Assembly: GCA_035654775.1 (NCBI GenBank)
Contig: DASRWB010000068.1
Location: 1-64,000, forward strand
Direction of reading: 5' to 3'
DNA from: HKST-UBA85 sp035654775
Lineage (GTDB): Bacteria; Bacteroidota; Bacteroidia; Flavobacteriales; Flavobacteriaceae
DNA length: 64,000 nucleotides
Made by a program: the position numbers and the translations under genes. How positions within the stretch are numbered: the first letter of the stretch is position 1; each line of letters starts with the position of its first letter. The notes beneath the pieces are model-generated. The model ran no database searches. It was not told where the DNA came from and saw only the letters and a program-made list of their open reading frames with translations. Below are positions 25,659-34,436 of the stretch, one piece after another.

Positions 25659-26168
25659 AAGCCCTTATTTTAATAATGGGATTAATTAATATTTTTTATT
25701 TATCGAATTAATTAATTTAAATAAATTGTAACTTTAAAATTAATTAAACAAGATGAACTAAAAACCACAAAAGGGTAAATATCATCATGTTATAATAAAA
25801 TATCGTCGAGGGAAGTATGCCGGAAATCAGCACTAATGGATTAATATGTTTTGCATTTGGGGTCATTTTGATTAATTAGGTTGAAACAAATAAATGATGT
25901 AAATGTAATTTGTTCAAAAAAAAACTTTAAACCACTTAGAAATTCGATAAAATGTGAACTGATTTCATTTTGGCGTTAAATTAATGACCTTAAACGATTA
26001 GAAAATAGGTGCGGTTTTAATGGCATAATAGGTTAATTTAATTAGTTAATAGCTTTTGTCTTTTATACTTATGACATACTTTATAAGTAAAAATAGTCGT
26101 GCAATGTAATTCATTTTATCGAATAAAACAACATTTCACCGAAAAAAAATGCACTTAATCGAATTGAC
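25659..26168. other. AT-rich divergent intergenic region between adhesin and sixA
   Basis: 510 bases with no supported gene. It must hold the adhesin promoter (leftward) and the sixA promoter (rightward); no perfect TAnnTTTG box stood out. ATTAATTAAT runs lie near the adhesin start, and several TTATCGA/TCGATAAA boxes occur, one of them inside the inverted repeat TTTTAT-CGA-ATAAAA at 26114-26128. Confidence 0.5.
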
Positions 26169-26660
26169 ATGAAAAAAATTACAATTGTAAGACATGCTAA
26201 ATCTTCCTGGGAAGGAAATTTTGCTGATATAAACAGACCTCTAAACACAAGAGGAATTAACGATTTGAAGCTAATGACTTCAGCATTAAGGCCTTATAAC
26301 TTAAACCCGGATTGTGTGCTTTCAAGTCCTGCAAACCGGGCTTTAACCACAGCAATCTTTTTTTTAGAGAACCTAAATTTCAACATAAAATCACCGAAAA
26401 TAGTAGATAAACTCTATGATTTTTCAGGAAACAACCTTATTAGTGTTATAAAAAAAATAGACAATCAATATGCTCATACTATGCTTTTTGGGCACAACCA
26501 TGCGATTACCTATTTTGTAAACACTTATGGCGATATAGCTATTGCGAATGTACCTACCTGTGGACTTGTCTCTATTGACTTTCCTATCACAAACTGGAGT
26601 GATCTTAAAAAAGGGCATACCACACAGGTCCTTTTTCCTAGTGAACTGCGTTCTCGCTAA
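26169..26660 (+). CDS. sixA: SixA-like histidine phosphatase
   Basis: Histidine phosphatase superfamily protein of 163 residues, the SixA branch, which removes phosphate from phosphohistidine. The catalytic motif RHAKSSW begins at residue 8 (nucleophile His9), followed by NRPLNTRG, LSSPANRALTTA and the second histidine in LFGHNHAIT. It has no signal peptide, so it acts in the cytoplasm. It lies 187 bp before ppk1-ppx. Ppk1 works through phosphohistidines, so a link is tempting, but small-molecule substrates are also possible. The start ATG at 26169 gives the family's usual beginning. Confidence 0.85.
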   Translation: MKKITIVRHAKSSWEGNFADINRPLNTRGINDLKLMTSALRPYNLNPDCVLSSPANRALTTAIFFLENLNFNIKSPKIVDKLYDFSGNNLISVIKKIDNQYAHTMLFGHNHAITYFVNTYGDIAIANVPTCGLVSIDFPITNWSDLKKGHTTQVLFPSELRSR

Positions 26661-26815
26661 TTTGTGCATTAATGCCATAGCCAGTTTTGGTAAGACATTA
26701 TATATTCTTTTAAATACGCTCAAAAAAAAAAATCATTTTCACAAAACAACAATAAAGTATTTCCTAAAAAATCACTTTATCTTTAGGTTGTGAAAGAATC
26801 TCGTTTAAAAAAAAT

Positions 26816-26823
26816 ATATTTGT
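26816..26823 (+). promoter_or_regulatory. Minus-7 box of the ppk1-ppx promoter
   Basis: TATATTTG fits TAnnTTTG, 24 bases before the GTG start. A TTG lies at 26789-26791 with a 24-base spacer, slightly long. Confidence 0.5.
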
Positions 26824-26847
26824 TGTCAATACATAAGTAAGACAAAA

Positions 26848-28908
26848 GTGCAACAAAACCTTATAAAAAGCAGATATATAAATCGAGAGCTAAGCTGGCT
26901 GCAATTTAATGCCAGAGTGCTTCAGGAAGCCGAAGATAAAACCGTACCATTAATAGAAAGATTACGCTTTTTAGGTATTTTTTCTAACAATCTGGATGAA
27001 TTTTTTAAAGTTCGCTACGCTACCATTAAACGTATTGACCAGGCAGGAAAATCCGGTACCAGCGAACTTGGCGGTGTAAAAGCCAGCGATTTACTTGATA
27101 TTATTACCCAAATAGTAATCAAACAGCAAAGTGAAAGCCTTACTATACTCAGTACTATTCAAAAAGAACTTATCAAAGAAGATATCTATATCATTGATGA
27201 AAACGAAATAGGACCATCAAACCACAACTTTATAAAAAACTACTTTATTCAAAAAGTAAGTCCTGCATTGGTTACCATTATTCTTAATGAAGAAGTCGGG
27301 TTGCCTAATTTAAAAGACAGTGCCGCTTATCTGGCTGTAAAAATGGTACTTAAAAATAAAGAAATTCAGTATGCCCTAATTGAAATTTCAAAACATATGG
27401 ACAGATTTGTGGTACTGCCTAAAGTAGATGAAAAAAATCAAATCATTTTACTGGACGATTTACTGCGTTACTGTCTGCAGGATATTTTCAATATTTTTGA
27501 CTATAAAGACATATCTGCACATATGATAAAAATCACCAGAGATGGCGAACTGGATTTTGAAAGCGATTTAAGTAAGAGCTTTATCGACAAAATTTCCGAC
27601 AGTGTAAAGCACCGGCAAATAGGTGAACCGGTTAGATTTGTTTACGACAAGAATATTGACAATAACACTCTGGAATACCTCATGGAAAAAATGGGTATTG
27701 ATTCAAAAGACAGTATAATTCCCGGCGGAAAATACCACAACCGAAGAGATTATATGGATTTCCCCAGTTTGGGCAGAACAGACTTGCTTTACAAAAAAAT
27801 TGAACCTTTACCCATTAAAAAATTAAGCCTTGAAAAAAGCCTGTTTACCGCTATTGCCAAAAAAGACTATCTGCTTTATACACCGTATCATACCTTTGCT
27901 TATGTAGTAAAATTTTTACGCGAAGCCGCACTGGACCCAAAAGTAAAAACCATTAAAATTACTATTTACAGGCTAGCCGAAATTTCACATGTAGCCAGTT
28001 CTTTAATCAATGCTGCTAAAAACGGAAAAAAAGTAACTGTATCCATAGAGCTTCAGGCGCGTTTTGATGAACAGGCAAACATAAACTACGCTGAACAAAT
28101 GGAGCAGGAAGGTATTCATTTAATTTTTGGTGTACAAGGGCTAAAAGTACACAGTAAAATGTGTGTAGTTGAACGAAAAGAAGCTCATAAAATAGTAAGA
28201 TACGGATTTGTAAGTACCGGAAATTTTAATGAGTCTACCGCAAAAGTTTATACAGACTATACTTTGTTTACATCAGATAACAGAATATTAAAAGACATCA
28301 ATAAAGTATTTAAATTCTTTGATATCAACTATAAAATATACCGCTATAAACACATTATTACCTCACCACACTACACCAAAAGAGCACTTTATAAACTTAT
28401 CGATAACGAAATTAATAACGTAAAAGAAGGAAAACAAGGCTACATAAAACTCAAACTAAACAGCATTTCTAACTATCAAATGGTTGATAAACTCTACGAA
28501 GCCAGTAGTGCCGGAGTAAAAATACAAATTATAGTAAGAGGCATTTGCTGCCTGATTCCCGGAATTAAAGGCATTAGCGAAAATATTGAAGCCATAAGCA
28601 TTGTAGATAAATTTCTGGAACATACCCGACTCTTTATCTTTGGAAATAACGGAGATCCTAAAGTTTATATCTCTTCCGCCGACTTTATGACACGAAACAT
28701 CGAAAATAGAGTAGAAGTTACTTGTCCTATTTATGACAGCGAGATAAAACAAGAACTTATAGATACCTTTACGATTTGCTGGAAAGACAATGTAAAAGCT
28801 CGTGTATTTGATGAAGCACAATCCAATACCTATAGAAAAAATAACGACCCACAACTAAGAGCACAATTTCAAACGTATACCTATTACAAAGAAAAACTAG
28901 CAAAATAG
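26848..28908 (+). CDS. ppk1: Polyphosphate kinase 1
   Basis: Makes polyphosphate from ATP reversibly through a phosphohistidine intermediate, usually at the inner membrane face. The 686-residue protein begins at a GTG; the N-terminal RYINRELSWLQFNARVLQEA shows that nothing is missing. Counting from this start, the phospho-accepting histidine of VHSKM is His435 and the second catalytic histidine of HTR is His592, the same numbers as in E. coli Ppk, which supports the start. Other landmarks are SNNLDEFFKVR, TPYHTF and VSTGNFNESTA. The ppx gene starts one base after the stop, so enzyme pair and operon are clear. Confidence 0.97.
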   Translation: MQQNLIKSRYINRELSWLQFNARVLQEAEDKTVPLIERLRFLGIFSNNLDEFFKVRYATIKRIDQAGKSGTSELGGVKASDLLDIITQIVIKQQSESLTILSTIQKELIKEDIYIIDENEIGPSNHNFIKNYFIQKVSPALVTIILNEEVGLPNLKDSAAYLAVKMVLKNKEIQYALIEISKHMDRFVVLPKVDEKNQIILLDDLLRYCLQDIFNIFDYKDISAHMIKITRDGELDFESDLSKSFIDKISDSVKHRQIGEPVRFVYDKNIDNNTLEYLMEKMGIDSKDSIIPGGKYHNRRDYMDFPSLGRTDLLYKKIEPLPIKKLSLEKSLFTAIAKKDYLLYTPYHTFAYVVKFLREAALDPKVKTIKITIYRLAEISHVASSLINAAKNGKKVTVSIELQARFDEQANINYAEQMEQEGIHLIFGVQGLKVHSKMCVVERKEAHKIVRYGFVSTGNFNESTAKVYTDYTLFTSDNRILKDINKVFKFFDINYKIYRYKHIITSPHYTKRALYKLIDNEINNVKEGKQGYIKLKLNSISNYQMVDKLYEASSAGVKIQIIVRGICCLIPGIKGISENIEAISIVDKFLEHTRLFIFGNNGDPKVYISSADFMTRNIENRVEVTCPIYDSEIKQELIDTFTICWKDNVKARVFDEAQSNTYRKNNDPQLRAQFQTYTYYKEKLAK

Positions 28909-28909
28909 C

Positions 28910-29815
28910 ATGCTTGTAATAAAAAAATATGCCGCCATAGACATAGGCTCAAATGCCATACGACTACTCATATCCAACATTATCATAGACGGAAACAATC
29001 CGGTACGCTTCAAAAAAAACTCGCTCGTTCGTGTTCCCATTCGCTTGGGAGCAGATGTATTTGTACATCACAAAATAGCTGAAGAAAACATCACCCGAAT
29101 GATAGATACCATGCACGCCTTTAAGCTGCTGATGAAATCACATAAAGTAGAAAAATACAAAGCCTGTGCTACTTCGGCCATGCGCGAAGCAGTAAACGGT
29201 ATAGAAATAGCACAAAAGGTCAAGAAAAAAACCGGCATTATTATCGATATTATTGAAGGCGAAGAAGAAGCCGCAATCATAGCAGCTACCGATTTACACT
29301 CTTTTATTGACGAAAACAAAACCTATCTCTATGTTGATGTTGGCGGTGGAAGTACCGAATTTACAGTCATTCACAACGGAGTTTCAGTAGCGTCAAAATC
29401 GTTTAAAATAGGAACGGTAAGACTTTTAAACGATATTGTAAATAAAGAAACCTGGGACAATTTACAAGACTGGATAAAAACCAATACCACCATGTATGAT
29501 AAAATTGAAGTTATAGGTTCCGGCGGAAACATCAATAAAATATTCAAAATATCCGGAAAACCACTAGGTAAACCCTTAACATACTTTTACTTATCATCCT
29601 ACTACCAAATGCTTCAATCTTATTCTTATGAAGAACGCATCACCAAGCTGGACCTTAATCAAGACCGAGCTGATGTTATTATTCCGGCAACCCGAATTTA
29701 CCTTTCTGCCATGAAATGGAGTGGTGCCAAAGATATCATTGTCCCAAAAATTGGATTGGCAGACGGAATCATAAAAAGTATATATCATGAAACCGTTTCA
29801 AGCAATACACAGTAA
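28910..29815 (+). CDS. ppx: Exopolyphosphatase / Ppx-GppA phosphatase
   Basis: Actin-like (ASKHA) fold hydrolase that removes phosphate from polyphosphate ends or from pppGpp. The 301-residue protein has the phosphate-1 motif YAAIDIGSNAIRLLIS at the N terminus, the ATSAMREA segment, EGEEEA, and the glycine-rich motif VDVGGGSTEF. It is the short form that lacks the C-terminal HD-like half of E. coli Ppx, as is common in Bacteroidetes. Start codon directly after the ppk1 stop. Whether polyphosphate or pppGpp is the main substrate cannot be told from sequence. Confidence 0.9.
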   Translation: MLVIKKYAAIDIGSNAIRLLISNIIIDGNNPVRFKKNSLVRVPIRLGADVFVHHKIAEENITRMIDTMHAFKLLMKSHKVEKYKACATSAMREAVNGIEIAQKVKKKTGIIIDIIEGEEEAAIIAATDLHSFIDENKTYLYVDVGGGSTEFTVIHNGVSVASKSFKIGTVRLLNDIVNKETWDNLQDWIKTNTTMYDKIEVIGSGGNINKIFKISGKPLGKPLTYFYLSSYYQMLQSYSYEERITKLDLNQDRADVIIPATRIYLSAMKWSGAKDIIVPKIGLADGIIKSIYHETVSSNTQ

Positions 29816-29905
29816 AATTTTGCATTTCATCTCAAAATTAACTAACATTATACTTTTTAATATATATTCGTTGGCAAATCAAGAACTTAACTTATATTTA
29901 TATTT

Positions 29906-30463
29906 ATGAAAAGAACAGTACTATTTTTTGCAATTGCCCTGTTGTATTGCTCAGCATTTTCTCAGGAAACAGAAGAAAAGACCAAAACAGATATCAAGCC
30001 ACAGTTCGGCTTTCGAGTAGGGTATAACATTTCAAACTTAGATTTTGACCCACAACCTACAATGGAAAACAAGCACAGAAATGGCTTTGTCATTGGGTTT
30101 TATGCCGAATATTTTCTTTCGCCGGCCATTACCATAGCCCCGGAAATTATGTACTCGGCAGAAGGTGGAAAACATGATGCGTTACGTGTAGATTATGTGC
30201 ATTTACCTGTTTTACTAAAATTCAGGTTTGGCGAACGTTTTGCCGCAGGTGTTGGACCACAAGCCAGTGTTAAAGTTCATGAACATGAAGATGGATTTAA
30301 AAACTTTGTCTTTTCGGGACTGGCAGGCATAGAGTATAACCTTTGGGAAGACTATTATATTGACCTGCGCTATAACTATGGTTTTATGAATATTCTGGAT
30401 AACGATTTAGACCTGGAAGCCAAAAACCATAATATTCAAATAGGTTTCGGAATGAAAATTTAA
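29906..30463 (+). CDS. Small outer-membrane beta-barrel protein (PorT-like family)
   Basis: Porin-family, eight-strand type barrel of 185 residues. A signal peptide (cut near residue 20, AFSQ) is followed by alternating strands: FGFRVGYNISNLDF, GFVIGFYAEYFLSPAITIAPEIMY, LPVLLKFRFG, FAAGVGPQAS and a final IQIGFGMKI strand. The fold is that of the outer membrane beta-barrel (OMP_b-brl) group; no specific role is known. It follows ppx by 90 bp and has a terminator behind it, so it may be a separate gene or the tail of the ppk1-ppx operon. Confidence 0.8.
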   Translation: MKRTVLFFAIALLYCSAFSQETEEKTKTDIKPQFGFRVGYNISNLDFDPQPTMENKHRNGFVIGFYAEYFLSPAITIAPEIMYSAEGGKHDALRVDYVHLPVLLKFRFGERFAAGVGPQASVKVHEHEDGFKNFVFSGLAGIEYNLWEDYYIDLRYNYGFMNILDNDLDLEAKNHNIQIGFGMKI

Positions 30464-30489
30464 TTAGCGTTATAGTAAAGATAAGCAAG

Positions 30490-30516
30490 ACTCCGAACAA
30501 GTGTTTGGAGTTTTTT
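30490..30516. terminator. Terminator between convergent genes
   Basis: ACTCCGAAC (30490-30498) pairs with GTTTGGAGT (30503-30511), one G-U pair, 4-base loop, followed by T. It fits the rightward barrel gene best; the stop of the leftward T9SS cargo gene abuts it. Confidence 0.65.
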
Positions 30517-31615
30517 ATTCCTTAATAAATTTGATTGTCTTTGATTGATTTTCTGTACTTAGTTTAATAAAGTACAGTCCTGAACTAAACTCAGAAATAT
30601 TTATAGTTTGATTACTTAATTTATCGCTTTCTATTTCTTTCCCATCAACCGATAAAATGGTATAGTGTATTTCAGTATCCAATAAATGGTTTGCATTAAT
30701 AGTTATACTCTGAGTTGCAGGATTAGGAAAAAGCCTCAGGCTGGATAAATTATCAAATTCTGGAGTGTTTAGTATTTGTCTTCCATAAACGATATAATCT
30801 TCATTACTGTTAGTTAATGTTAAACTTTGTTCATTTCCGTTACCTGTAACAGTATAATATAAATCATTATAAATGCCAGATCCGGAAATATTGATAATGT
30901 TCCTGTAAAGCAATTCAAAATCATTTTCCTCAGTAGAATCACAAGTATTGATTGTGGGACCAATACCTCCAACTATATTAATTTTAGTTAAATCTATTAT
31001 ATTGTAAGATGCAGTGTAGTCGTTACATACCGCTGTTCCTTCAGCTTTAACTCCACCGAAACTTGAGGGAACATTTTGAAAGTCAATAAAAAAAGAATCG
31101 TTAAAGGTATTGTTGATTGTTTCTGCATTGTAATTTAAATAGTGTAAATACCAAATACCCGGAAGTTGATTTTCCGGCAGCGGACTTCTTCCATATACAG
31201 CATAATTACCATTAGCATTCGTAAGTTGCATAATTTCGTTTTCATCGGTGCCATTTAAAGTGTAATTATAAATATTGTTTTGAGTAAATAATCCAAAAAA
31301 ATCCCATAAATAGGGGTCTAAAAAAGCACTAGATTCATAACTCCAGTTGCAAAATCCAGTTAGAGAAACTACATCGGTTATTTCAATGGTATTATCATTT
31401 ATATAATTATATTGACCACCATATCCGGTATCACAAATTGAACCTTGAAATGCGTTTTCTGAAAATAGTATAGTGTTTATAGAATTAGGAATTGTGCTAT
31501 ATTGAATAGTGTGATCAATAGAGATATAATGCAAATACCAATCACCTAAAAATGCTTGAGAATAAATTTTTGAGCTAAAAAGGAGTATAAAAACTAGAAG
31601 TAACTTTTTTATCAT
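30515..31615 (-). CDS. T9SS type A sorting-domain protein with two repeated domains
   Basis: Secreted protein of 366 residues. It has a signal peptide (about 1-19), two related domains and a C-terminal T9SS type A sorting domain (about 295-366; LRLFPNPATQSITI, YTILSVDGKEI, SSGLYFIKLSTENQSKTIKFI). Domain 1 (about 22-140) starts LGDWYLHYI and ends NYAVYGR; domain 2 (about 147-275) starts PGIWYLHYL and ends DYIVYGR, so they come from an internal duplication. Each has a pair of cysteines (CDTGYGG and FCNW; VCNDY and TCDS). They recall META or lipocalin-like folds, but that is a guess. Exported by T9SS and probably surface-attached or released. Confidence 0.82.
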   Translation of the reverse strand: MIKKLLLVFILLFSSKIYSQAFLGDWYLHYISIDHTIQYSTIPNSINTILFSENAFQGSICDTGYGGQYNYINDNTIEITDVVSLTGFCNWSYESSAFLDPYLWDFFGLFTQNNIYNYTLNGTDENEIMQLTNANGNYAVYGRSPLPENQLPGIWYLHYLNYNAETINNTFNDSFFIDFQNVPSSFGGVKAEGTAVCNDYTASYNIIDLTKINIVGGIGPTINTCDSTEENDFELLYRNIINISGSGIYNDLYYTVTGNGNEQSLTLTNSNEDYIVYGRQILNTPEFDNLSSLRLFPNPATQSITINANHLLDTEIHYTILSVDGKEIESDKLSNQTINISEFSSGLYFIKLSTENQSKTIKFIKE

Positions 31616-31632
31616 ACCTAAAGTTACAAAAA

Positions 31633-32214
31633 TTATCCATGTACTGTTTCTTTTTTACTCAGGTTTTTCATAATATCGGCTTCGTAATCCAATAATTCCT
31701 GCCATTTTTTATCTACTTCCTTTCGGTTACCATATTGCCGGGCAAAACCTAAAAACATAGTGTAATGGTTGGCTTCACTTACCATAAGCTTTTTGTAGAA
31801 CTCGGCCAATTCTTTATCTTTCAGTTCTTCTGAAAGCAGCCTGAAACGTTCACAGCTTCGGGCTTCTATCAAGGCGGCATAAAGTAAACGATGTACAAGT
31901 TGGGTAGTTCGGCTTCCGCCTTTAGGGAAAAATTGGTGTAAGGCAACTACGTATTCATCTTTTCTATCGCGACCAAGTACCCAACCGCGTTCTGTAATTT
32001 TATCGTGCACCATCTTAAAATGGCTTATCTCTTCTTTTACCAAAGCGGTCATTTCTTTTACCAGCTCCGTGTATTCGGGAAAACTAACAATTAATGATAT
32101 TGCCGTACTGGCCGCTTTTTGTTCACAGTAGGCGTGATCGGTCAGAATTTCTTCTATATTTTTTTCAACGATGTTTACCCAGCGTGGGTCTGTGGGAAGT
32201 TTTAAGCCTAGCAT
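31633..32214 (-). CDS. miaE: tRNA-(ms2io6A)-hydroxylase (MiaE)
   Basis: Non-haem di-iron monooxygenase that hydroxylates the isopentenyl group of ms2i6A at position 37 of tRNA. The 193-residue protein is four-helix-bundle-like, with iron ligands expected in YCEQKAA, KEEISHFKMVH, ALIEARSCERF and VSEANHYTMFL; all four motifs are present. Length is normal. It starts 3 bp after the dnaX stop, so they are probably cotranscribed. Substrate specificity is inferred from the family. Confidence 0.92.
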   Translation of the reverse strand: MLGLKLPTDPRWVNIVEKNIEEILTDHAYCEQKAASTAISLIVSFPEYTELVKEMTALVKEEISHFKMVHDKITERGWVLGRDRKDEYVVALHQFFPKGGSRTTQLVHRLLYAALIEARSCERFRLLSEELKDKELAEFYKKLMVSEANHYTMFLGFARQYGNRKEVDKKWQELLDYEADIMKNLSKKETVHG

Positions 32215-32217
32215 AAA

Positions 32218-33957
32218 TTACAGGTCTAGATTAAAAGTTTTACGTAAGAGCTTTATGGCCGGATTTTTTTCGGCTAATTTTTCGAATTTTTCATGTGGGG
32301 AATACACGAAGGTTTTTTCTAACGCTTCATTTACGGTAATGTCCAGCGAAATGGAAAAGTTTTTTAATTTTTTCCTTAGGTAGCCTAATAGTTCGTATTG
32401 ATGTCTTTCCAGTTCTACCTTGTTGGTGTCACTGGGGAATGTAAGGTGTATGGTGGAATCTTTCAGTTTTGGGGTATCTATGGACATAATGGAAGCCATA
32501 TTGTGTTGTCCGTTTTCTTTCAGTTGTTTGGTATAGGCTTTCCAGCATTTAAGCAATTGGGCTTCGGTAAATGCTTCTGTTGGCAAGTCTTGTTCATCCA
32601 CAACTACGTCCATTTGGCGAATAAGATGTTCTTTTTTGGCTTTAATGCTTTTTAAGGACAATCCTGAAGTGCGCTCGGTTTTGAGGTTTACTTTTGGTGA
32701 AGTTAGCGTTGTTGTTTCAGCTTCGGGTTCATTTACATAGTCGGTTTCGCTGGGATGAACATTTTGATCCTTTTGTTCGTTTGTATTATTTTCTGAAGTG
32801 TTTTTAGGTTTTTCGGGAATAGTAACTTTTACGGTCTGAATTTTCTTTTGGGTGAAATAAGATGCAGGTATTATGAAATGTTGGCTATTTTTTTTTTCTC
32901 CATCAAAAGTGACAGAGGCAAGTTGCATCAGGCAAAGTTCAACTAATAAACGTTGGTTTTTACTGGTTTTGTACTTTAAGTCACATTCGTTGGCAAGGTC
33001 TATGGCTTTAATCAAAAAAGGTATTGAAGTTTGTTTGGCTTGTTCCAGATACACTTGTTTGGTTTCATCTCCTATTTCAAGTAGGTCTATGGTTTGCTCA
33101 TTTTTACACACCAGTAAGTCTCTAAAGTGCGAAGCCAAGCCGGAGATATAATGATGACCGTCAAAACCTTTGGACAATACGTCGTTATAATGAAGCAACA
33201 GATTTGGGATATTGTTTTCCAAAATAAGCTTTGTACTGGTAAAATAGGTTTCATAATCCAGCACATTTAGGTTTTCTGTCACAGCTTGTCGGGTCAATTT
33301 TTTCCCTGAAAAACTAACAACACGATCAAAAATGGACAAGGCATCGCGCATAGCTCCATCGGCTTTTTGGGCTATGATATGCAGCGCGTCGTCTTCGGCT
33401 TCAATGTTTTGCTCTTCAGCAATGTATTGTAAGTAGGCTTTGGCGTCTTTAACGGTTATTCGTTTGAAGTCAAAAATCTGACAACGGGATAAAATGGTAG
33501 GAATTATTTTGTGCTTTTCTGTGGTCGCCAGAATAAAAATACAGTGTTTTGGAGGTTCTTCAAGCGTTTTTAAAAAAGCATTAAAGGCTGAGGCAGACAG
33601 CATGTGTACTTCATCTATAATATAGACTTTGTATTTCCCTACTTGTGGCGGTATGCGTACTTGATCTGTAAGTTCCCGTATTTGTTCCACACCATTATTG
33701 GAAGCCGCATCGAGCTCAAATATATTAAAGGCAAAGTCTTCATCTTCTTTTTCTGTGCCGTCACTATTAATCATTTTTGCTAAAATGCGGGCGCAAGTAG
33801 TTTTACCAACACCTCGCGGACCTGTAAACAATAAAGCCTGTGCCAAATGGTTGTTTTCAATGGCGTTAATTAAGGTATTTGTAATAGCTTGTTGTCCTAC
33901 TACATCCTTGAAGGTTTGTGGCCTGTATTTTCTTGCTGATACTACAAAATGTTCCAT
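32218..33957 (-). CDS. dnaX: DNA polymerase III subunit gamma/tau
   Basis: Clamp-loader ATPase and organiser of the replisome. The 579-residue protein has the AAA+ part with Walker A GPRGVGKTTCARILAK, IIDEVHMLS (Walker B) and EEPPKHCIFILATTEKHKII, then collar domain III, a low-complexity acidic linker (about 395-440), and a C-terminal tau-like part. The four-cysteine zinc module usually found between Walker A and B is absent: only SDGTEKEDEDFAFNIFELDA stands there. The start at 33957 is picked because MEHFVVSARKYRPQTF is the standard N terminus; the open frame upstream runs over the dnaX and rnpB promoter region. Confidence 0.95.
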   Translation of the reverse strand: MEHFVVSARKYRPQTFKDVVGQQAITNTLINAIENNHLAQALLFTGPRGVGKTTCARILAKMINSDGTEKEDEDFAFNIFELDAASNNGVEQIRELTDQVRIPPQVGKYKVYIIDEVHMLSASAFNAFLKTLEEPPKHCIFILATTEKHKIIPTILSRCQIFDFKRITVKDAKAYLQYIAEEQNIEAEDDALHIIAQKADGAMRDALSIFDRVVSFSGKKLTRQAVTENLNVLDYETYFTSTKLILENNIPNLLLHYNDVLSKGFDGHHYISGLASHFRDLLVCKNEQTIDLLEIGDETKQVYLEQAKQTSIPFLIKAIDLANECDLKYKTSKNQRLLVELCLMQLASVTFDGEKKNSQHFIIPASYFTQKKIQTVKVTIPEKPKNTSENNTNEQKDQNVHPSETDYVNEPEAETTTLTSPKVNLKTERTSGLSLKSIKAKKEHLIRQMDVVVDEQDLPTEAFTEAQLLKCWKAYTKQLKENGQHNMASIMSIDTPKLKDSTIHLTFPSDTNKVELERHQYELLGYLRKKLKNFSISLDITVNEALEKTFVYSPHEKFEKLAEKNPAIKLLRKTFNLDL

Positions 33958-33975
33958 TGAAATTATGCTGAAAGA

Positions 33976-33983
33976 CAAAGTTA
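33976..33983 (-). promoter_or_regulatory. Minus-7 box of the dnaX promoter
   Basis: Read leftward this is TAACTTTG, a perfect TAnnTTTG, 18 bases before the ATG at 33957. It diverges from the rnpB promoter about 65 bases away. Confidence 0.55.
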
Positions 33984-34047
33984 AAAATATGGTTTTAAAA
34001 ACCGAATATGCAATGCATAAATTGAAAAGAGTTATTAACAATTTTTG

Positions 34048-34055
34048 TATTTTTG
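34048..34055 (+). promoter_or_regulatory. Minus-7 box of the rnpB promoter
   Basis: TATTTTTG fits TAnnTTTG and lies directly before the P1 helix of the RNA. TTG at 34022-34024 is a possible minus-33 element with a 23-base spacer. Confidence 0.6.
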
Positions 34056-34057
34056 CG

Positions 34058-34373
34058 GGAAGTAAATTGCCTTATCGCGGCAACTGAAAAGAGTCGAGGA
34101 AAGTCCGAACACCGTAGTGCAACATAATGGTTAATTGCCATCCGCCGTGAGGTGAGGAAAAGTGCAACAGAAAGAATGTACAGGTTATGCTGTAGTGAAA
34201 TCAGGTAAACTCTATGTGGTGCAATGTCATGTATACCAGCGTTTGAGAGCGGCACGTTCAATGTTGGCGGGTAGACAGCTAGAGTGTACAGGTAACTGTA
34301 CACCCAGATAAATGATAAGGTCTTGGTGCTTTTTGTGTCAAGAAACAGAATTCGGCTTATAGATTTACTTAAG
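34058..34373 (+). ncRNA. rnpB: RNase P RNA (class A)
   Basis: Catalytic RNA that matures the 5' end of tRNAs. The conserved core GAGGAAAGTCCGAACACC is present near 34096, the matching 3' core ACAGAATTCGGCTTATAG at 34345-34362, and GTGCAACAGAAAG in between. The outermost helix P1 closes perfectly: AAGTAAAT (34060-34067) with ATTTACTT (34363-34370). The length of about 315 bases is in the class A range. It is on the strand opposite to dnaX and rsmD and has its own promoter and terminator. An antisense open frame over it is a shadow. Confidence 0.95.
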
Positions 34374-34378
34374 TAAAC

Positions 34379-34410
34379 AAAGGTGCGGCTTTAGGTAGTC
34401 GCCCTTTTTT
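34379..34410 (+). terminator. Terminator of rnpB
   Basis: AAAGG-T-GCG (34379-34387, one bulged T) pairs with CGCCCTTT (34400-34407), followed by T. The stem is imperfect but is rightly placed after the RNA. Confidence 0.6.
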
Positions 34411-34436
34411 GTTTAAGGTAATAACCTCTGATTTTG

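Noticed and set aside
32873..33151. Rightward open frames inside dnaX
   Set aside because: Antisense shadows with no known motif; the sense frame is a full-length conserved gene.
33995..34303. Leftward frame of 102 codons over the rnpB region
   Set aside because: It lies antisense to a confident RNase P RNA and has no family features.
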